From NCBI GenBank assembly GCA_910588165.1, contig CAJUOR010000014.1, positions 1 to 35,060 on the forward strand: a DNA stretch of 35,060 bases, written 5' to 3'. The DNA comes from an uncultured Thomasclavelia sp. GTDB lineage: Bacteria; Bacillota_I; Bacilli_A; Erysipelotrichales; Coprobacillaceae. The notes under the pieces were generated by a model. It did not search any database. It had not been told where the DNA came from and saw only the letters and a list, made by a program, of their open reading frames with translations. Each line of letters opens with the position of its first letter. The first letter of the stretch is position 1. Positions 15,648 to 23,806 of the stretch are shown piece after piece. Both the position numbers and the translations under genes were made by a program.

Positions 15648-16914
15648 GAGTAACGACATTGGAGTTACTTTTTAGAAATTCTTGATTAAAATATTCATAA
15701 TACGTTCCGGGTGTAATAACGCCGTTGATACCGATGATGTCAATGCCGGTTTTACCGACGATTGTGTCAGCCATGGCAACACAATTAGTAGACAATACAA
15801 AGTAGGTTTTAAATGGACCGGACTTAAATTTATACATTTTTGCTTTGGTTGTTTTATATAAACGATTGGCATAAAACGCTAATGATGCTTCCATTTGGGT
15901 TGAATCGTTTTTTTCTTGGGCAAGCTGATAGTCAGGTTTCCAAACTTCTAGGTTTTTAAAAAACTCGTTGAAACGGCAATTGACGGCTATCTTTTGTTCC
16001 TTGGTTAGTGTTAAGCCAAAACCGAAGAGTGTTTTTTGTGAATCCTCTTTACAAAAAGGAATGTATTTTTCTTTCGGAGCAATAAATAAAACGCCTTCAC
16101 CAATTGTATCAAATAAATGATAAGTAGCTGCATCGTAATTCCCATAAGAAATAATGTACCCGTGATAACAAATATCAACGTGTCCGAAAGCTCCGTAGCC
16201 TTCTTCTGACACATGAATCAATACCTCAATATCAGGTTCAGTTTCACCTTTATTTTCCCGAATTTCCGGTTGAAAACTATCCCCGTTTTCTTCAAAGTAG
16301 TGGTTGATGAAGGATAACACCCGATGGGGAATAATGGCGGCAAAAATAATGGGCAGTGGTAGACGAACTTTTCTTTTTATCCTATTTTTTGTGGAAATAT
16401 TCATTTCCTCTAATAAAGCGCCTTTAATATTGATTAAACCATATCCAATCATATAAATACCGATAACTTGTAGTAAAAAATCTAAATGAACCAAAGGCTC
16501 TAAAAACATAATACTAAAAAGAATGAAATAGATAAAAGCTAAACAGCCTTCACGAATGTGATCTTTTAAATGGTTACGCCAAAAAAGATAGGCGGTAATT
16601 AAGTGAGCGCTCATGTGTAAAAATAAAACGATACTATATAGTAGCGGTAAAATGGCCATGGGGATATGGGGGTAAAGAAAGACAAACAGGGCTAAGCAAA
16701 ATTGAAAAATGGCATAAAATAAGCGATCTATTTTTTTTAAATGTAGTATCCAATCCAAAAAGGAAAAAATAGCGGTCAGTAAAAACAAGATACCAAACAC
16801 ATGGATAATATTAAGCATTAAAATGCTTTTGGAAATCATCACAATGATACCTAAAATAATGAAGATGATGCCTTGGATAGCTAGATGAAGTGTATTGATG
16901 TGTTTTTCTAACAA
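15631..16914 (-). CDS. Membrane protein: HdeD/DUF308-like six-helix domain fused to a papain-like domain
   Basis: A 427-residue protein. Residues 1 to about 175 form six hydrophobic helices in three pairs, resembling HdeD/DUF308 membrane proteins. After a basic linker (KNRIKRKVRLPLP), the C-terminal 210 residues are soluble. They carry a His in GAFGHVDICYHGYIISYGNYD (about residues 240-260, listed as GHVDI plus ISYGNYD) and, much later, a Cys in LSTNCVAMAD. His-before-Cys order fits a circularly permuted NlpC/P60 or LRAT-like papain fold, which would make it an amidase, protease or acyltransferase. The start is TTG 16914 behind AAGGGGG. It lies 25 bases after the methyltransferase gene in the repair operon. 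Which side of the membrane the hydrolase faces is not determined. The papain assignment is a motif-level inference. Confidence 0.6.
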   Translation of the reverse strand: MLEKHINTLHLAIQGIIFIILGIIVMISKSILMLNIIHVFGILFLLTAIFSFLDWILHLKKIDRLFYAIFQFCLALFVFLYPHIPMAILPLLYSIVLFLHMSAHLITAYLFWRNHLKDHIREGCLAFIYFILFSIMFLEPLVHLDFLLQVIGIYMIGYGLINIKGALLEEMNISTKNRIKRKVRLPLPIIFAAIIPHRVLSFINHYFEENGDSFQPEIRENKGETEPDIEVLIHVSEEGYGAFGHVDICYHGYIISYGNYDAATYHLFDTIGEGVLFIAPKEKYIPFCKEDSQKTLFGFGLTLTKEQKIAVNCRFNEFFKNLEVWKPDYQLAQEKNDSTQMEASLAFYANRLYKTTKAKMYKFKSGPFKTYFVLSTNCVAMADTIVGKTGIDIIGINGVITPGTYYEYFNQEFLKSNSNVVTRTIYR

Positions 16915-16939
16915 TTTCTATTCCCCCTTTTTTGTTTAG

Positions 16940-17485
16940 CTATGGTTTAATAAATGAGCTTGTGTCGATATGTTCAAGTTCTAATAGCGCTATTTTCTTT
17001 TCTATGCCTCCGGCATAACCTGTAAGGCTTCTGTTGGTGCCGATGACACGATGACAAGGAATAATAACCGAAATAGGATTATGTCCGATAGCTCCGCCTA
17101 TTGCCTGAAAAGACATACTTGTTTTTCCTAATTGTTTGGCAACAATCATGCTTATATCCTTATATGTTTTCACCTCTCTATAAGGAATGGTTAATAAAGT
17201 TTCCCAAACGGTCATACGAAACTTTGAACCGTTAAGTGCTAAGGGAAAATTGACAATCGGCTCTAAACCTTGGAAGTAATCATCTAGCCAAGCACTAACC
17301 TGATCGAATATAGCTAGTTCTTTTGGTTGAGCTTGAGGTGGTAAAGTTGCTCGATCATATTTTTGTCCATCAAACCATAAACCTGTTAATGCTGTTTTAG
17401 TTGCCGCTAAAGTAATCGGGCCTAGTGGAGAATGGTAATGAGAAATATACTGTTGTTCTTGGGGATTGAGCTGTGTTATTAACAT
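16940..17485 (-). CDS. ogt: Methylated-DNA-[protein]-cysteine S-methyltransferase
   Basis: This 181-residue suicide repair protein takes methyl groups from O6-methylguanine (and O4-methylthymine) onto its own cysteine. The active-site block IIPCHRVIG is followed by LTGYAGGIEKKIALLELE, the complete family signature, and the upstream helix-turn-helix region (TVWETLLTIPYREVKTYKDI) that enters the minor groove is intact. Length matches single-domain Ogt proteins. The ATG at 17485 overlaps the end of the glycosylase gene by seven bases; the weak AAGGAAAAG site lies inside that gene, so translation is probably coupled. Grouping with an alkylpurine glycosylase makes this an alkylation-damage operon. 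No Ada-type regulator domain is present. Confidence 0.95.
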   Translation of the reverse strand: MLITQLNPQEQQYISHYHSPLGPITLAATKTALTGLWFDGQKYDRATLPPQAQPKELAIFDQVSAWLDDYFQGLEPIVNFPLALNGSKFRMTVWETLLTIPYREVKTYKDISMIVAKQLGKTSMSFQAIGGAIGHNPISVIIPCHRVIGTNRSLTGYAGGIEKKIALLELEHIDTSSFIKP

Positions 17486-18138
17486 GATTTCTTTTCCTTT
17501 TTCTTATTTTTAGGGGCATAATCTTTCATATTGGGAATTTGACCACTGGCGATTGCCCACAGATATAAACTGGCAACACTATTGTAAGGTGTAAAGCGAC
17601 GTTGATATTTCGCAAATAATTTCGGTGTAATTTGGCGATGGTGGTATAACATTCTTAGTCCGCGTTGAATAGCTAAATCATCATAGCTTAAAATATTTGG
17701 ACGTTGGAGGCAAAAAAGTAAAATCATTTCAGCCGTCCACTTGCCAATACCTTTAAGTTGAATTAAGGTGTTAATAGCTTGTTCATCACTCATCGAAGCT
17801 ACCTTTGCAATATCGAATGCGCCACTTTCAACCTTTTGGGCAAAATCTAAAATATAGTTAGCTTTGCGAAAAGTGATACCGTATGATTGAAGTTTAGTTT
17901 CGCCGGCTAAAAGAATAGTAGATGCATTGATTTCCTTTAAATCTTCTTGCATTCTTTGAAAGATGGTCGCTTGAGCTTTGGTGGAAATTTGCTGTCCGAT
18001 AATATGATGAACTACCGATGAAAAAAGATCCCGATCAATGACACGGTTGATATGACCGATAGTTTCAATTGCCATTTTCATTTGCGAATCACAGGCTTTT
18101 AAATGTTCAATCGCATTGGTGGGATATTGAAAGTACAT
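17479..18138 (-). CDS. alkA: DNA-3-methyladenine glycosylase II-like (AlkA, HhH-GPD)
   Basis: A 219-residue base-excision enzyme that removes alkylated purines. The helix-hairpin-helix/GPD signature is complete: HHIIGQQISTKAQATIFQRM (about residues 47-66), then LKGIGKWTAEMILLFCLQRP with the hairpin LKGIGKWTA near residue 145, and the catalytic Asp in LSYDDLAIQRGL. It lacks the extra N-terminal domain of E. coli AlkA, as is common in Bacillota. The start is ATG 18138, preceded by AGAGGTG. An in-frame ATG at 18207 lies on the -35 element and cannot be used. It is the first gene of the operon with ogt and the papain-like membrane protein. Confidence 0.9.
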   Translation of the reverse strand: MYFQYPTNAIEHLKACDSQMKMAIETIGHINRVIDRDLFSSVVHHIIGQQISTKAQATIFQRMQEDLKEINASTILLAGETKLQSYGITFRKANYILDFAQKVESGAFDIAKVASMSDEQAINTLIQLKGIGKWTAEMILLFCLQRPNILSYDDLAIQRGLRMLYHHRQITPKLFAKYQRRFTPYNSVASLYLWAIASGQIPNMKDYAPKNKKKEKKSC

Positions 18139-18178
18139 AACAAGACACCTCTTTTCCTTTTTTTGATTACCTAAAGCT

Positions 18179-18207
18179 ATTATACTTCTTTTTTGCATGT
18201 TACTCAA
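18179..18207 (-). promoter_or_regulatory. Promoter of the alkylation-repair operon
   Basis: On the minus strand TTGAGT (18202-18207) and a perfect TATAAT (18179-18184) are spaced by 17 bases, a near-consensus sigma-A promoter. The start site would be near 18172, leaving a leader of about 34 bases before the glycosylase ATG. Confidence 0.8.
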
Positions 18208-18278
18208 TTTATATATAAGAATTAAATCTTTTTGTAAAATAGGGAGATATTAGAAATGAAGATAAATCTATCTTTAAG

Positions 18279-18312
18279 CAAAAAAGGAGAAAAGACAAAC
18301 AAGTCTTTTCTC
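18279..18312 (-). terminator. Terminator of the ABC transporter operon
   Basis: A 10-bp perfect stem (GAGAAAAGAC/GTCTTTTCTC) with a six-base loop is followed on the minus strand by CCTTTTTTG. It stops minus-strand transcription before the repair-operon promoter region. Confidence 0.85.
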
Positions 18313-18323
18313 GCTATTTTTGT

Positions 18324-19871
18324 TTATAAGCGATAAAATTTCTTAGGTGCAAATTGTTTGAGATAGATGATACAGCCGATATTACCAACGATAAGAACAA
18401 TCAAAAGTGTGCCGATAATAGTCGCTGACTCTAGGTCGGTTTGTAAAAGGACAATAGGTAACATACCTAAAGTTAAGGCTGTAATCACAACAAATAAAGT
18501 TGCAAAGCCTTGTTTAATGGCTTTAACTTCACTTGTCCAGTTAAGATGTGGAAAGAAGAGATTACCGATAAGTCCGACTTGACTGAATAAAGTAGCGTAA
18601 AGTAGAGGCATACCAATCGTTAAGCCTAGGGTTGCGACATCAAATTTTAAAGCGTTCATCAGTAAGAAGGCTATGAGAAGAACACTTGGGATAGATAAAG
18701 TCAGGTTCAACATGATTTTAGCCAAGAAAACGGTCTGGGCTTTAATAGGCAGTGTTTTAAGTTGCCATAAGCTTTTCCCTTCTAAAGCGATAGAACAAGA
18801 AGTCGTTGTTCCGATACCGACCATTAAACCAATCATCATCGGTAAAATAGATAAAAATACTTCTTTTAGTTCCGGAATATCCATTAACACCAGTAAACTC
18901 TCTAAATCCTGAAATTGCAGATATATGCAGCCCCCTAACAACAAGACATAGGTTATCGCTGTGTTAGTAACATAAGGGACGCTGCTGAAGTAACGGGACA
19001 GCTCTTTACGATAAAGTGCCAATAAAATAGAAGATTGTTTGATTTTGGTAATTTCAACTCGTTTATCTTGTTTGGCTTGTTTTTTGCTGTGTTGATATTT
19101 TGTCAAAAACATAATGAAGCTAGCTAAAGCGAGCAGTTGAATAACGATATATAAAACAAGGTCTACTATCTTTACATCAATTAAGAAGTTCACAAATAAA
19201 TTTGATAATGGATAAATACTTGTGAGAATTTGACTGACTAACTCAAATAAAGTTGAAACATCATCAATATTTTCCATTTGGAAGATATAGTAGTATAAGA
19301 TAAAGATAAAAGCAAAAGTCAAAAAGATACTCATCAATTTACTGTGTTTAAAATGCTCGGAAATATAAGCAATCATTAAACCAATCAATAAACCTAAGCC
19401 TAAAGGAAACATAGGTGCCCAAGGTAAAAGAATTGTTAAACGTAATACGAAGCTTAGGGAGAGTGGCTCAAATAAATTCATGATGACAACACAAGGAATA
19501 AATATGGCAAGAATAATCAGAAGATTTTCAAGATACATTGGTAATACGCGGGAAATCACAAGCTGTTTTTTGGTAATAGGCAAAGAGCCTAAAATCACAT
19601 CATCATGGGCATTGATTAAAGCGCCGTCAACGTGATAGATAGAAGTCATCAGGGCTAAGACGGAAGCTATGGTGAAAATAGCAGGTGGTAATAAATTCAA
19701 CATACCGACCCCAACTAATATTTCAGCTGCAAAATAACAATAACCTACCAAGTAGCTTCCGAATAGTAAGGCAAGAAATAAGAAGGCTAAAGCTTTTCTT
19801 TTCCATTTAGGATCTTTAAAGTTGAGAATGCGTAAAGCATATACTTGACATAAGCTAGATATGATTTTCAT
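18324..19871 (-). CDS. ABC-2 type transporter permease
   Basis: A 515-residue integral membrane protein with about 12 hydrophobic helices arranged as two halves, separated by a basic cytoplasmic loop (QHSKKQAKQDKRVEITKIKQ near the middle). It pairs with the ATPase encoded immediately upstream, overlapping it by 17 bases, so the two make one exporter. It has a conserved LGSLPITKKQLVISR segment near residue 95; similar (L/P)PI-x-K motifs mark the loop that contacts the ATPase in this permease group, and a second copy, LKTLPIKAQTVFLAK, appears near residue 372, supporting an internal duplication. The substrate is unknown; family relatives export peptides, antibiotics or unknown cargo. The start ATG lies inside the ATPase gene. 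Confidence 0.85.
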   Translation of the reverse strand: MKIISSLCQVYALRILNFKDPKWKRKALAFLFLALLFGSYLVGYCYFAAEILVGVGMLNLLPPAIFTIASVLALMTSIYHVDGALINAHDDVILGSLPITKKQLVISRVLPMYLENLLIILAIFIPCVVIMNLFEPLSLSFVLRLTILLPWAPMFPLGLGLLIGLMIAYISEHFKHSKLMSIFLTFAFIFILYYYIFQMENIDDVSTLFELVSQILTSIYPLSNLFVNFLIDVKIVDLVLYIVIQLLALASFIMFLTKYQHSKKQAKQDKRVEITKIKQSSILLALYRKELSRYFSSVPYVTNTAITYVLLLGGCIYLQFQDLESLLVLMDIPELKEVFLSILPMMIGLMVGIGTTTSCSIALEGKSLWQLKTLPIKAQTVFLAKIMLNLTLSIPSVLLIAFLLMNALKFDVATLGLTIGMPLLYATLFSQVGLIGNLFFPHLNWTSEVKAIKQGFATLFVVITALTLGMLPIVLLQTDLESATIIGTLLIVLIVGNIGCIIYLKQFAPKKFYRL

Positions 19872-20574
19872 TGTCGGTCAACTCCATAAATACATTTTCT
19901 AAGCTTTCATTGCCTTTGACTTCTTCCATTGAACCAGAACAAATCAGTTTGCCTTGTTTAATCATCGCTACTTGTGTGCATAATTTTTCCGCTACTTCCA
20001 AAACGTGAGTTGAGAAGAAGATCATCTTATTTTGCGCACACATCTCCTTCATGATATTTTTTAACGTTAAACTGGCACTTGGATCTAAACCGACAAATGG
20101 CTCATCTAAAATCAACAGTTCAGGCTCATGGATTAAAGCTGAAATAAGCACAAGTTTTTGTTTCATACCATGAGAATATGAGCTGATAAGCTGGTTTAAA
20201 GCCTGGGTTAAACCAAATTTTTCGGATAGGTCCATAATTCTTTCTTTTCTTGTCGCTGTATCAATGGCATAGATATCGCAAATTAAATTTAAGTATTGCA
20301 TACCGCTTAAAAATTCATATATATCGGGATTATCGGGGATATAGGCAATTTTTTTCTTAAAGGCAAGCGGATCGTCCTTAATAGAAAGACCATCTAATAT
20401 AATTTCGCCTTCATTAAAATCATGGATTCCGGCTAAACATTTTAAGGTTGTTGTCTTACCGGCACCATTGTGCCCGATAAAAGCGTATAAATCACCCGGT
20501 TTGATTTCTAAGGATAAATCGAAGACACCTTTTTGTGAATCGTATTGTTTAGTGAGATGTTTAATTTGTAACAT
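19855..20574 (-). CDS. ABC transporter ATP-binding protein
   Basis: A 239-residue nucleotide-binding subunit. In order are the Walker A motif GHNGAGKTT (about residues 34-42), the Q-loop region KKIAYIPDNPDIYEFLSG, the signature SYSHGMKQKL (about 132), Walker B LLILDEPFVGLD (about 155) and the switch histidine in FFSTHVLEVAEKL. The signature is SHGMK rather than LSGGQ, as in many ABC-2 exporters of the BcrA/YtrB kind. Translation starts at ATG 20574 after a strong AAAGGAGG. It is the first gene of the exporter operon, which has a 32-bp palindrome at its transcription start but no adjacent GntR-type regulator. Confidence 0.93.
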   Translation of the reverse strand: MLQIKHLTKQYDSQKGVFDLSLEIKPGDLYAFIGHNGAGKTTTLKCLAGIHDFNEGEIILDGLSIKDDPLAFKKKIAYIPDNPDIYEFLSGMQYLNLICDIYAIDTATRKERIMDLSEKFGLTQALNQLISSYSHGMKQKLVLISALIHEPELLILDEPFVGLDPSASLTLKNIMKEMCAQNKMIFFSTHVLEVAEKLCTQVAMIKQGKLICSGSMEEVKGNESLENVFMELTDNENHI

Positions 20575-20587
20575 ATTTTTCCTCCTT

Positions 20588-20619
20588 TTAGATATTTAGA
20601 AAATCATCTAAATATCTAA
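20588..20619. promoter_or_regulatory. 32-bp perfect palindrome (candidate operator) in ABC transporter leader
   Basis: Arms TTAGATATTTAGA and TCTAAATATCTAA, each 13 bases, flank a six-base centre. The palindrome lies between the -10 element and the ribosome binding site and covers the predicted start site near 20617. It could bind a dimeric repressor as DNA or fold as a leader hairpin in RNA. Confidence 0.6.
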
Positions 20620-20623
20620 TTAC

Positions 20624-20651
20624 AGTATATCATGTTTTTGGTTTGAGTCAA
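20624..20651 (-). promoter_or_regulatory. Promoter of the ABC transporter operon
   Basis: TTGACT (20646-20651) and TATACT (20624-20629) on the minus strand with a 16-base spacer, each one mismatch from consensus. It overlaps the upstream region of the rubrerythrin gene, for which I see no clear promoter of its own. Confidence 0.68.
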
Positions 20652-20689
20652 GAAAAACTGTCCATACTTCTTTTGAAAGGATGATAAAA

Positions 20690-21295
20690 ATGGAATTTAA
20701 AGACAGTCAAACAAAATTAAATTTAATGCGTGCTTTTGCCGGAGAAAGTCAGGCTCGCAATCGTTATACTTTTGCCCATGGCAAAGCATTGCAACAAAAG
20801 CTTTATGCTTTAGCGGAAGCTTTTAAATTTACAGCGGATCAGGAAAAAGAACACGCTGAAATTTTCTACAACCATCTCAAAGAATTAACCGGACAGACCA
20901 TTGAAATTGATGGCACTTATCCGGTTGATGTTTACGATGATATGTTGGGTTTATTGAAATCAAGTAAGCATAACGAGTTTGAGGAATTTGAAGATGTTTA
21001 TCCTGCTTTTGCCAAAGTAGCTAAAGAGGAAGGCTTTCCTAAGATTGCCGCTGATTTTGAAAACATTGCGAAAATTGAGCGTATTCATGGGCAACGTTTC
21101 GATAAGTTGGCTATGTTATTGGAGAATCATGAGCTATTTGCCAGTCAAAAAGAGGAACAATGGCTATGTTTAAACTGTGGACATATTCATCAAGGGAAAC
21201 AGGCACCGCAAATGTGTCCTGTTTGTTCACATGACCAAGGCTACTTTATCAGAGTGTGTCAAGCACCTTATACTTGTGAGAGTATGATTTCTTAG
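20690..21295 (+). CDS. Rubrerythrin
   Basis: A 201-residue non-haem iron protein that reduces hydrogen peroxide in anaerobes. The N-terminal ferritin-like four-helix part has the diiron ligand motifs in AFAGESQARNRY (first Glu), ADQEKEHAEIFYNHL (E-x-x-H) and FENIAKIERIHGQRF (E-x-x-H). The C-terminal rubredoxin-like part has two cysteine pairs, CLNCGH and CPVCSH, for a mononuclear Fe site that passes electrons. ATG 20690 is chosen because AAAGG at 20676-20680 is nine bases upstream; the ATG at 20681 touches that site. It is monocistronic, ended by its own terminator, and divergent from the ABC exporter. It points to an anaerobic or oxygen-sensitive host. Confidence 0.95.
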   Translation: MEFKDSQTKLNLMRAFAGESQARNRYTFAHGKALQQKLYALAEAFKFTADQEKEHAEIFYNHLKELTGQTIEIDGTYPVDVYDDMLGLLKSSKHNEFEEFEDVYPAFAKVAKEEGFPKIAADFENIAKIERIHGQRFDKLAMLLENHELFASQKEEQWLCLNCGHIHQGKQAPQMCPVCSHDQGYFIRVCQAPYTCESMIS

Positions 21296-21321
21296 TAATA
21301 ACTATTTCTTGAGAAATATGT

Positions 21322-21353
21322 AGAAGTCTGAAATATTAGGCAGACTTCTTTTT
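21322..21353 (+). terminator. Terminator after rubrerythrin
   Basis: AGAAGTCTG and CAGACTTCT form a 9-bp perfect stem with a ten-base loop, followed by a run of T residues. Confidence 0.85.
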
Positions 21354-21381
21354 GTTTATCTTATTTTGGCTATCTTTCTTG

Positions 21382-21410
21382 TTGTGATAAACAAGAATTT
21401 TTAGTAAAAT
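21382..21410 (+). promoter_or_regulatory. Promoter of the membrane protein-HAD-nuclease-addBA operon
   Basis: TTGTGA (21382-21387) and TAAAAT (21405-21410) are separated by 17 bases and lie just after the rubrerythrin terminator, 18 bases before the first ATG. It is the only clear promoter before the six-gene run ending at 31187. Confidence 0.68.
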
Positions 21411-21428
21411 ATAACAAGGGGTGATAGG

Positions 21429-22226
21429 ATGAAAAAATGCTTTTCTATATTATTGGCACTCGTAATGTTTTTAGGTGCTTTAGGCTTTGGCATCGGTATT
21501 TTCAGTCATGCTTTTCAACAGCCTGACAACCTTAGAAAAGCTTTAGCCAAGCTAGATGTTCAAAGCATTGTTGTATCTGAATTAGGAAAAGAATACGCCT
21601 TTTTAGGTGATTTATTGAATACCCCTGAGTTAAAAACAATATTATCAAGCTATACTGATGGGTTAGTGGATTATATTGTCAATGGAAAAGAAGAAATACC
21701 GGTTACTAAAGAGGAAATACGGGCTTTATTTATGACTTATTCTTCTACGCTTTTGAAACAATATCCTCAGTTAGCTTTTTTACCGACAGAAAAGTTTGTG
21801 GATTTTATGGTTGAAGAAATTGATTTAAAAGATTTCTTACCTAGTTACCAAGTTTTGATTGATAAAATCCCGGCTAACTATCAGCCTTATTTAGCTGTGG
21901 TTAAAGTATTGGCATCACCTTTTTTGATTGCTTTAAGTTTGGGGTCTTTTCTGTTTGCCTTATTAGTTCTTTTGATGATTTCAAGAGATTTTGCCTTTAA
22001 AGTCGGGCCGTTAATTTTATTTATAGCAGGTGGCTTATTTAGTATAGTCGTGTTTTGGCGTCAAAGTTTATACAAGACATTGGGCTTAGCGGCTTATAGC
22101 TATCTATGGCCGATGTTATCTTATATGTTGGCGTATTTCATACCTATTGCCATAGGTTATTTGATATTAGCATTTGTGTTTTCGGTAATAGGATATTTTG
22201 TTGGGAGGAGAAAAACATATGTCTAA
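21429..22226 (+). CDS. Membrane protein of unknown function
   Basis: I do not recognise the family. The 265-residue product has an N-terminal hydrophobic segment (CFSILLALVMFLGALGFGIG) that could be an uncleaved anchor or signal. A polar domain of about 125 residues with many Leu, Lys and Glu follows, presumably outside the cell. Three or four C-terminal helices end in a basic tail (GRRKTYV). The layout, an extracytoplasmic domain between helix 1 and a helix bundle, resembles small DUF4129- or YibE-like membrane proteins only superficially. The ATG follows AAGGGGTGATAGG. Its end overlaps the HAD phosphatase gene by eight bases, so it is co-translated with it and heads the operon that also encodes AddAB. 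Confidence 0.75.
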   Translation: MKKCFSILLALVMFLGALGFGIGIFSHAFQQPDNLRKALAKLDVQSIVVSELGKEYAFLGDLLNTPELKTILSSYTDGLVDYIVNGKEEIPVTKEEIRALFMTYSSTLLKQYPQLAFLPTEKFVDFMVEEIDLKDFLPSYQVLIDKIPANYQPYLAVVKVLASPFLIALSLGSFLFALLVLLMISRDFAFKVGPLILFIAGGLFSIVVFWRQSLYKTLGLAAYSYLWPMLSYMLAYFIPIAIGYLILAFVFSVIGYFVGRRKTYV

Positions 22227-22998
22227 AAAGTATTTTTTCTTTGATATAGATGGTACTTTGACCAAGAGCCAAAGCGATCGTGCAATTCCAAAGGAAACCC
22301 TTGCCACTTTAGAGGCTTTAAGAACTGCCGGGCATTTTGTTGCGATTGCGACAGGTCGAGCGCATTGCATGGCTAGATTTGCAATGGAAGCAACAGGGAT
22401 TACAAATGTTGTGTGTGATGGCGGTCACGGTTTTTGTTTAGATGGACAGTTGATAGAGATTAAGCCGATGGATAGAGAAAAAAGTATAGCGATTTGCAAG
22501 GAAGCACTAGCTAAGGATTTGCCATTTGCGGTGGTTGATGGGGATTCTTTGGATTTATTAGCGCCTAATGCTAAGTTTAATGAGTTGATGGATATGAGCG
22601 ATTCAGGTATGACTTATCATGTGCTAGAAGATTTTTCATTAGACCGTATTCAAAAATTTCATAAGATTTTCTTTGCCTTAACCAAGCAGGAAGAAACGAT
22701 TTTAGAAACAAGACATCTATTACCTTATATGCGTTATCATGAGCAGGCATTTGTTTTTGAACCGGCGGATAAATACGAAGGTATTATGCGTATCATGGAC
22801 TATCTACAGGCACCTTTAGAAGACGTAGTTGTTTTCGGAGATGGTAAAAACGATTTGGATATGTTTAGAAAAGCGCCGATGTCGATTGCGATGGGAAATG
22901 CGATTGATGAATTAAAGGCTATTGCAACTTATGTGACAGATCGTAGTGACAATGATGGCATCGGTAAGGCTTGCCGTCATTTTGGTTGGATTAGATGA
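22219..22998 (+). CDS. HAD superfamily hydrolase, Cof-type (IIB) phosphatase
   Basis: A 259-residue cytoplasmic phosphatase. HAD motif I is FFDIDGTLT at the N-terminus, with the nucleophile and general-acid Asp residues. Motif II is AIATGRA (about residue 45), and motif IV is VVFGDGKNDLDMF (about 205), with the metal-binding Asp pair. The 100 or more residues between motifs II and IV are the type IIB cap. Relatives dephosphorylate sugar phosphates, nucleotides or cofactors such as FMN and PLP precursors; the substrate here is unknown. ATG 22219 is chosen, with GGGAGGAG nine bases upstream; an in-frame TTG at 22198 lies before that site. The stop overlaps the next start (ATGA). Confidence 0.92.
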   Translation: MSKKYFFFDIDGTLTKSQSDRAIPKETLATLEALRTAGHFVAIATGRAHCMARFAMEATGITNVVCDGGHGFCLDGQLIEIKPMDREKSIAICKEALAKDLPFAVVDGDSLDLLAPNAKFNELMDMSDSGMTYHVLEDFSLDRIQKFHKIFFALTKQEETILETRHLLPYMRYHEQAFVFEPADKYEGIMRIMDYLQAPLEDVVVFGDGKNDLDMFRKAPMSIAMGNAIDELKAIATYVTDRSDNDGIGKACRHFGWIR

Positions 22999-23804
22999 AA
23001 AAATATCGGTGGTGGTTAGGACTGCTTGTGGGCATGATTGTTATCTTTTTATGGTGGCGTCATAGTTCAAGAAACTTTCACCATATTTATATGCAGTCAC
23101 AAACGCATTAGTTTGATGATGTGGAAAGTGTAACGATCGGGACATATAATCTGAAATCTTTAAATATGGGTGAAAGCTTAGAAGAAGCGATTGTAGATTT
23201 AAGAGCTGCCAATTTAGATATTGTGTGTTTACAAGAGGTTGATGAAAAGTCATGGCGTTCTATTCATTTGGCGATGACTAAAGAAATTGCCGACGCTTTG
23301 GGTTATGAATATTATGCGTTTTTTCAGACAATGTTTTTAGGACAAGGCTATTATGGGATTGCGATTATCAGCCGTTATCCTATCATGGAAATTTCAAGCC
23401 AGTCTTTAAAAGTCAGTTTATTGAAAGAACCTCGTGTTTTAGCCAAAGCTAAAATTGATGTAGGCAAGACGCCTTTAAATATTTATACAACGCATTTGAG
23501 CTTTCGACCTTTAGAAGATAAATATGCACAAATGACATTTTTACAAAACCAGTTTAAAAATTGTCAACGGACTGTTTTGTTAGGTGATTTTAATATATTT
23601 AGAGATGAAGATTTTTTTGAAATAGAAGGCATGACTTCTGTTAACAACGCAAGCCGGTATTTGATTACATTTGGGGATTTCGGCTTTCCGGATAATATTT
23701 ATTATTCCGTTGATTTAGGTTTTACAAACCCTGATGTTTTCAAAACTTCTTTTTCCGATCATCATTTACTACATGGTAAACTTATTTTAGAAGGGGAGAA
23801 ATAA
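22995..23804 (+). pseudogene. Membrane-anchored endonuclease/exonuclease/phosphatase-family gene split by in-frame TAG
   Basis: One frame runs from ATG 22995 to TAA 23804, broken only by TAG at 23109-23111 (codon 39). The part before it encodes MKKYRWWLGLLVGMIVIFLWW, a basic-plus-hydrophobic membrane anchor, and a short tether. The part after it starts FDDVESVTIGTYN and carries the whole EEP catalytic set: Asn in GTYNLKS, Glu in CLQEVDE, His in TTHLSF, Asp and Asn in LLGDFN, and SDHHLL at the end. The ATG overlaps the HAD stop, as expected of an operon gene. A GTG at 23121 could restart translation but has no ribosome binding site. So this is a nonsense-mutated gene, an assembly error, or a gene rescued by reinitiation. 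Other genes here use TAG as a normal stop (for example at 3498 and 12335), which argues against recoding. Confidence 0.78.
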
Positions 23805-23806
23805 CT

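Noticed and set aside
18367..18912. Plus-strand open frames inside the ABC permease gene
   Set aside because: Antisense to a well-supported membrane protein gene, without ribosome binding sites; artefacts of codon use.
23109..23111. TAG as a recoded sense codon (stop-codon readthrough)
   Set aside because: Several intact genes here end in TAG (3498, 12335, 24814, 31187), and there is no readthrough context I recognise. A mutation or error is simpler.
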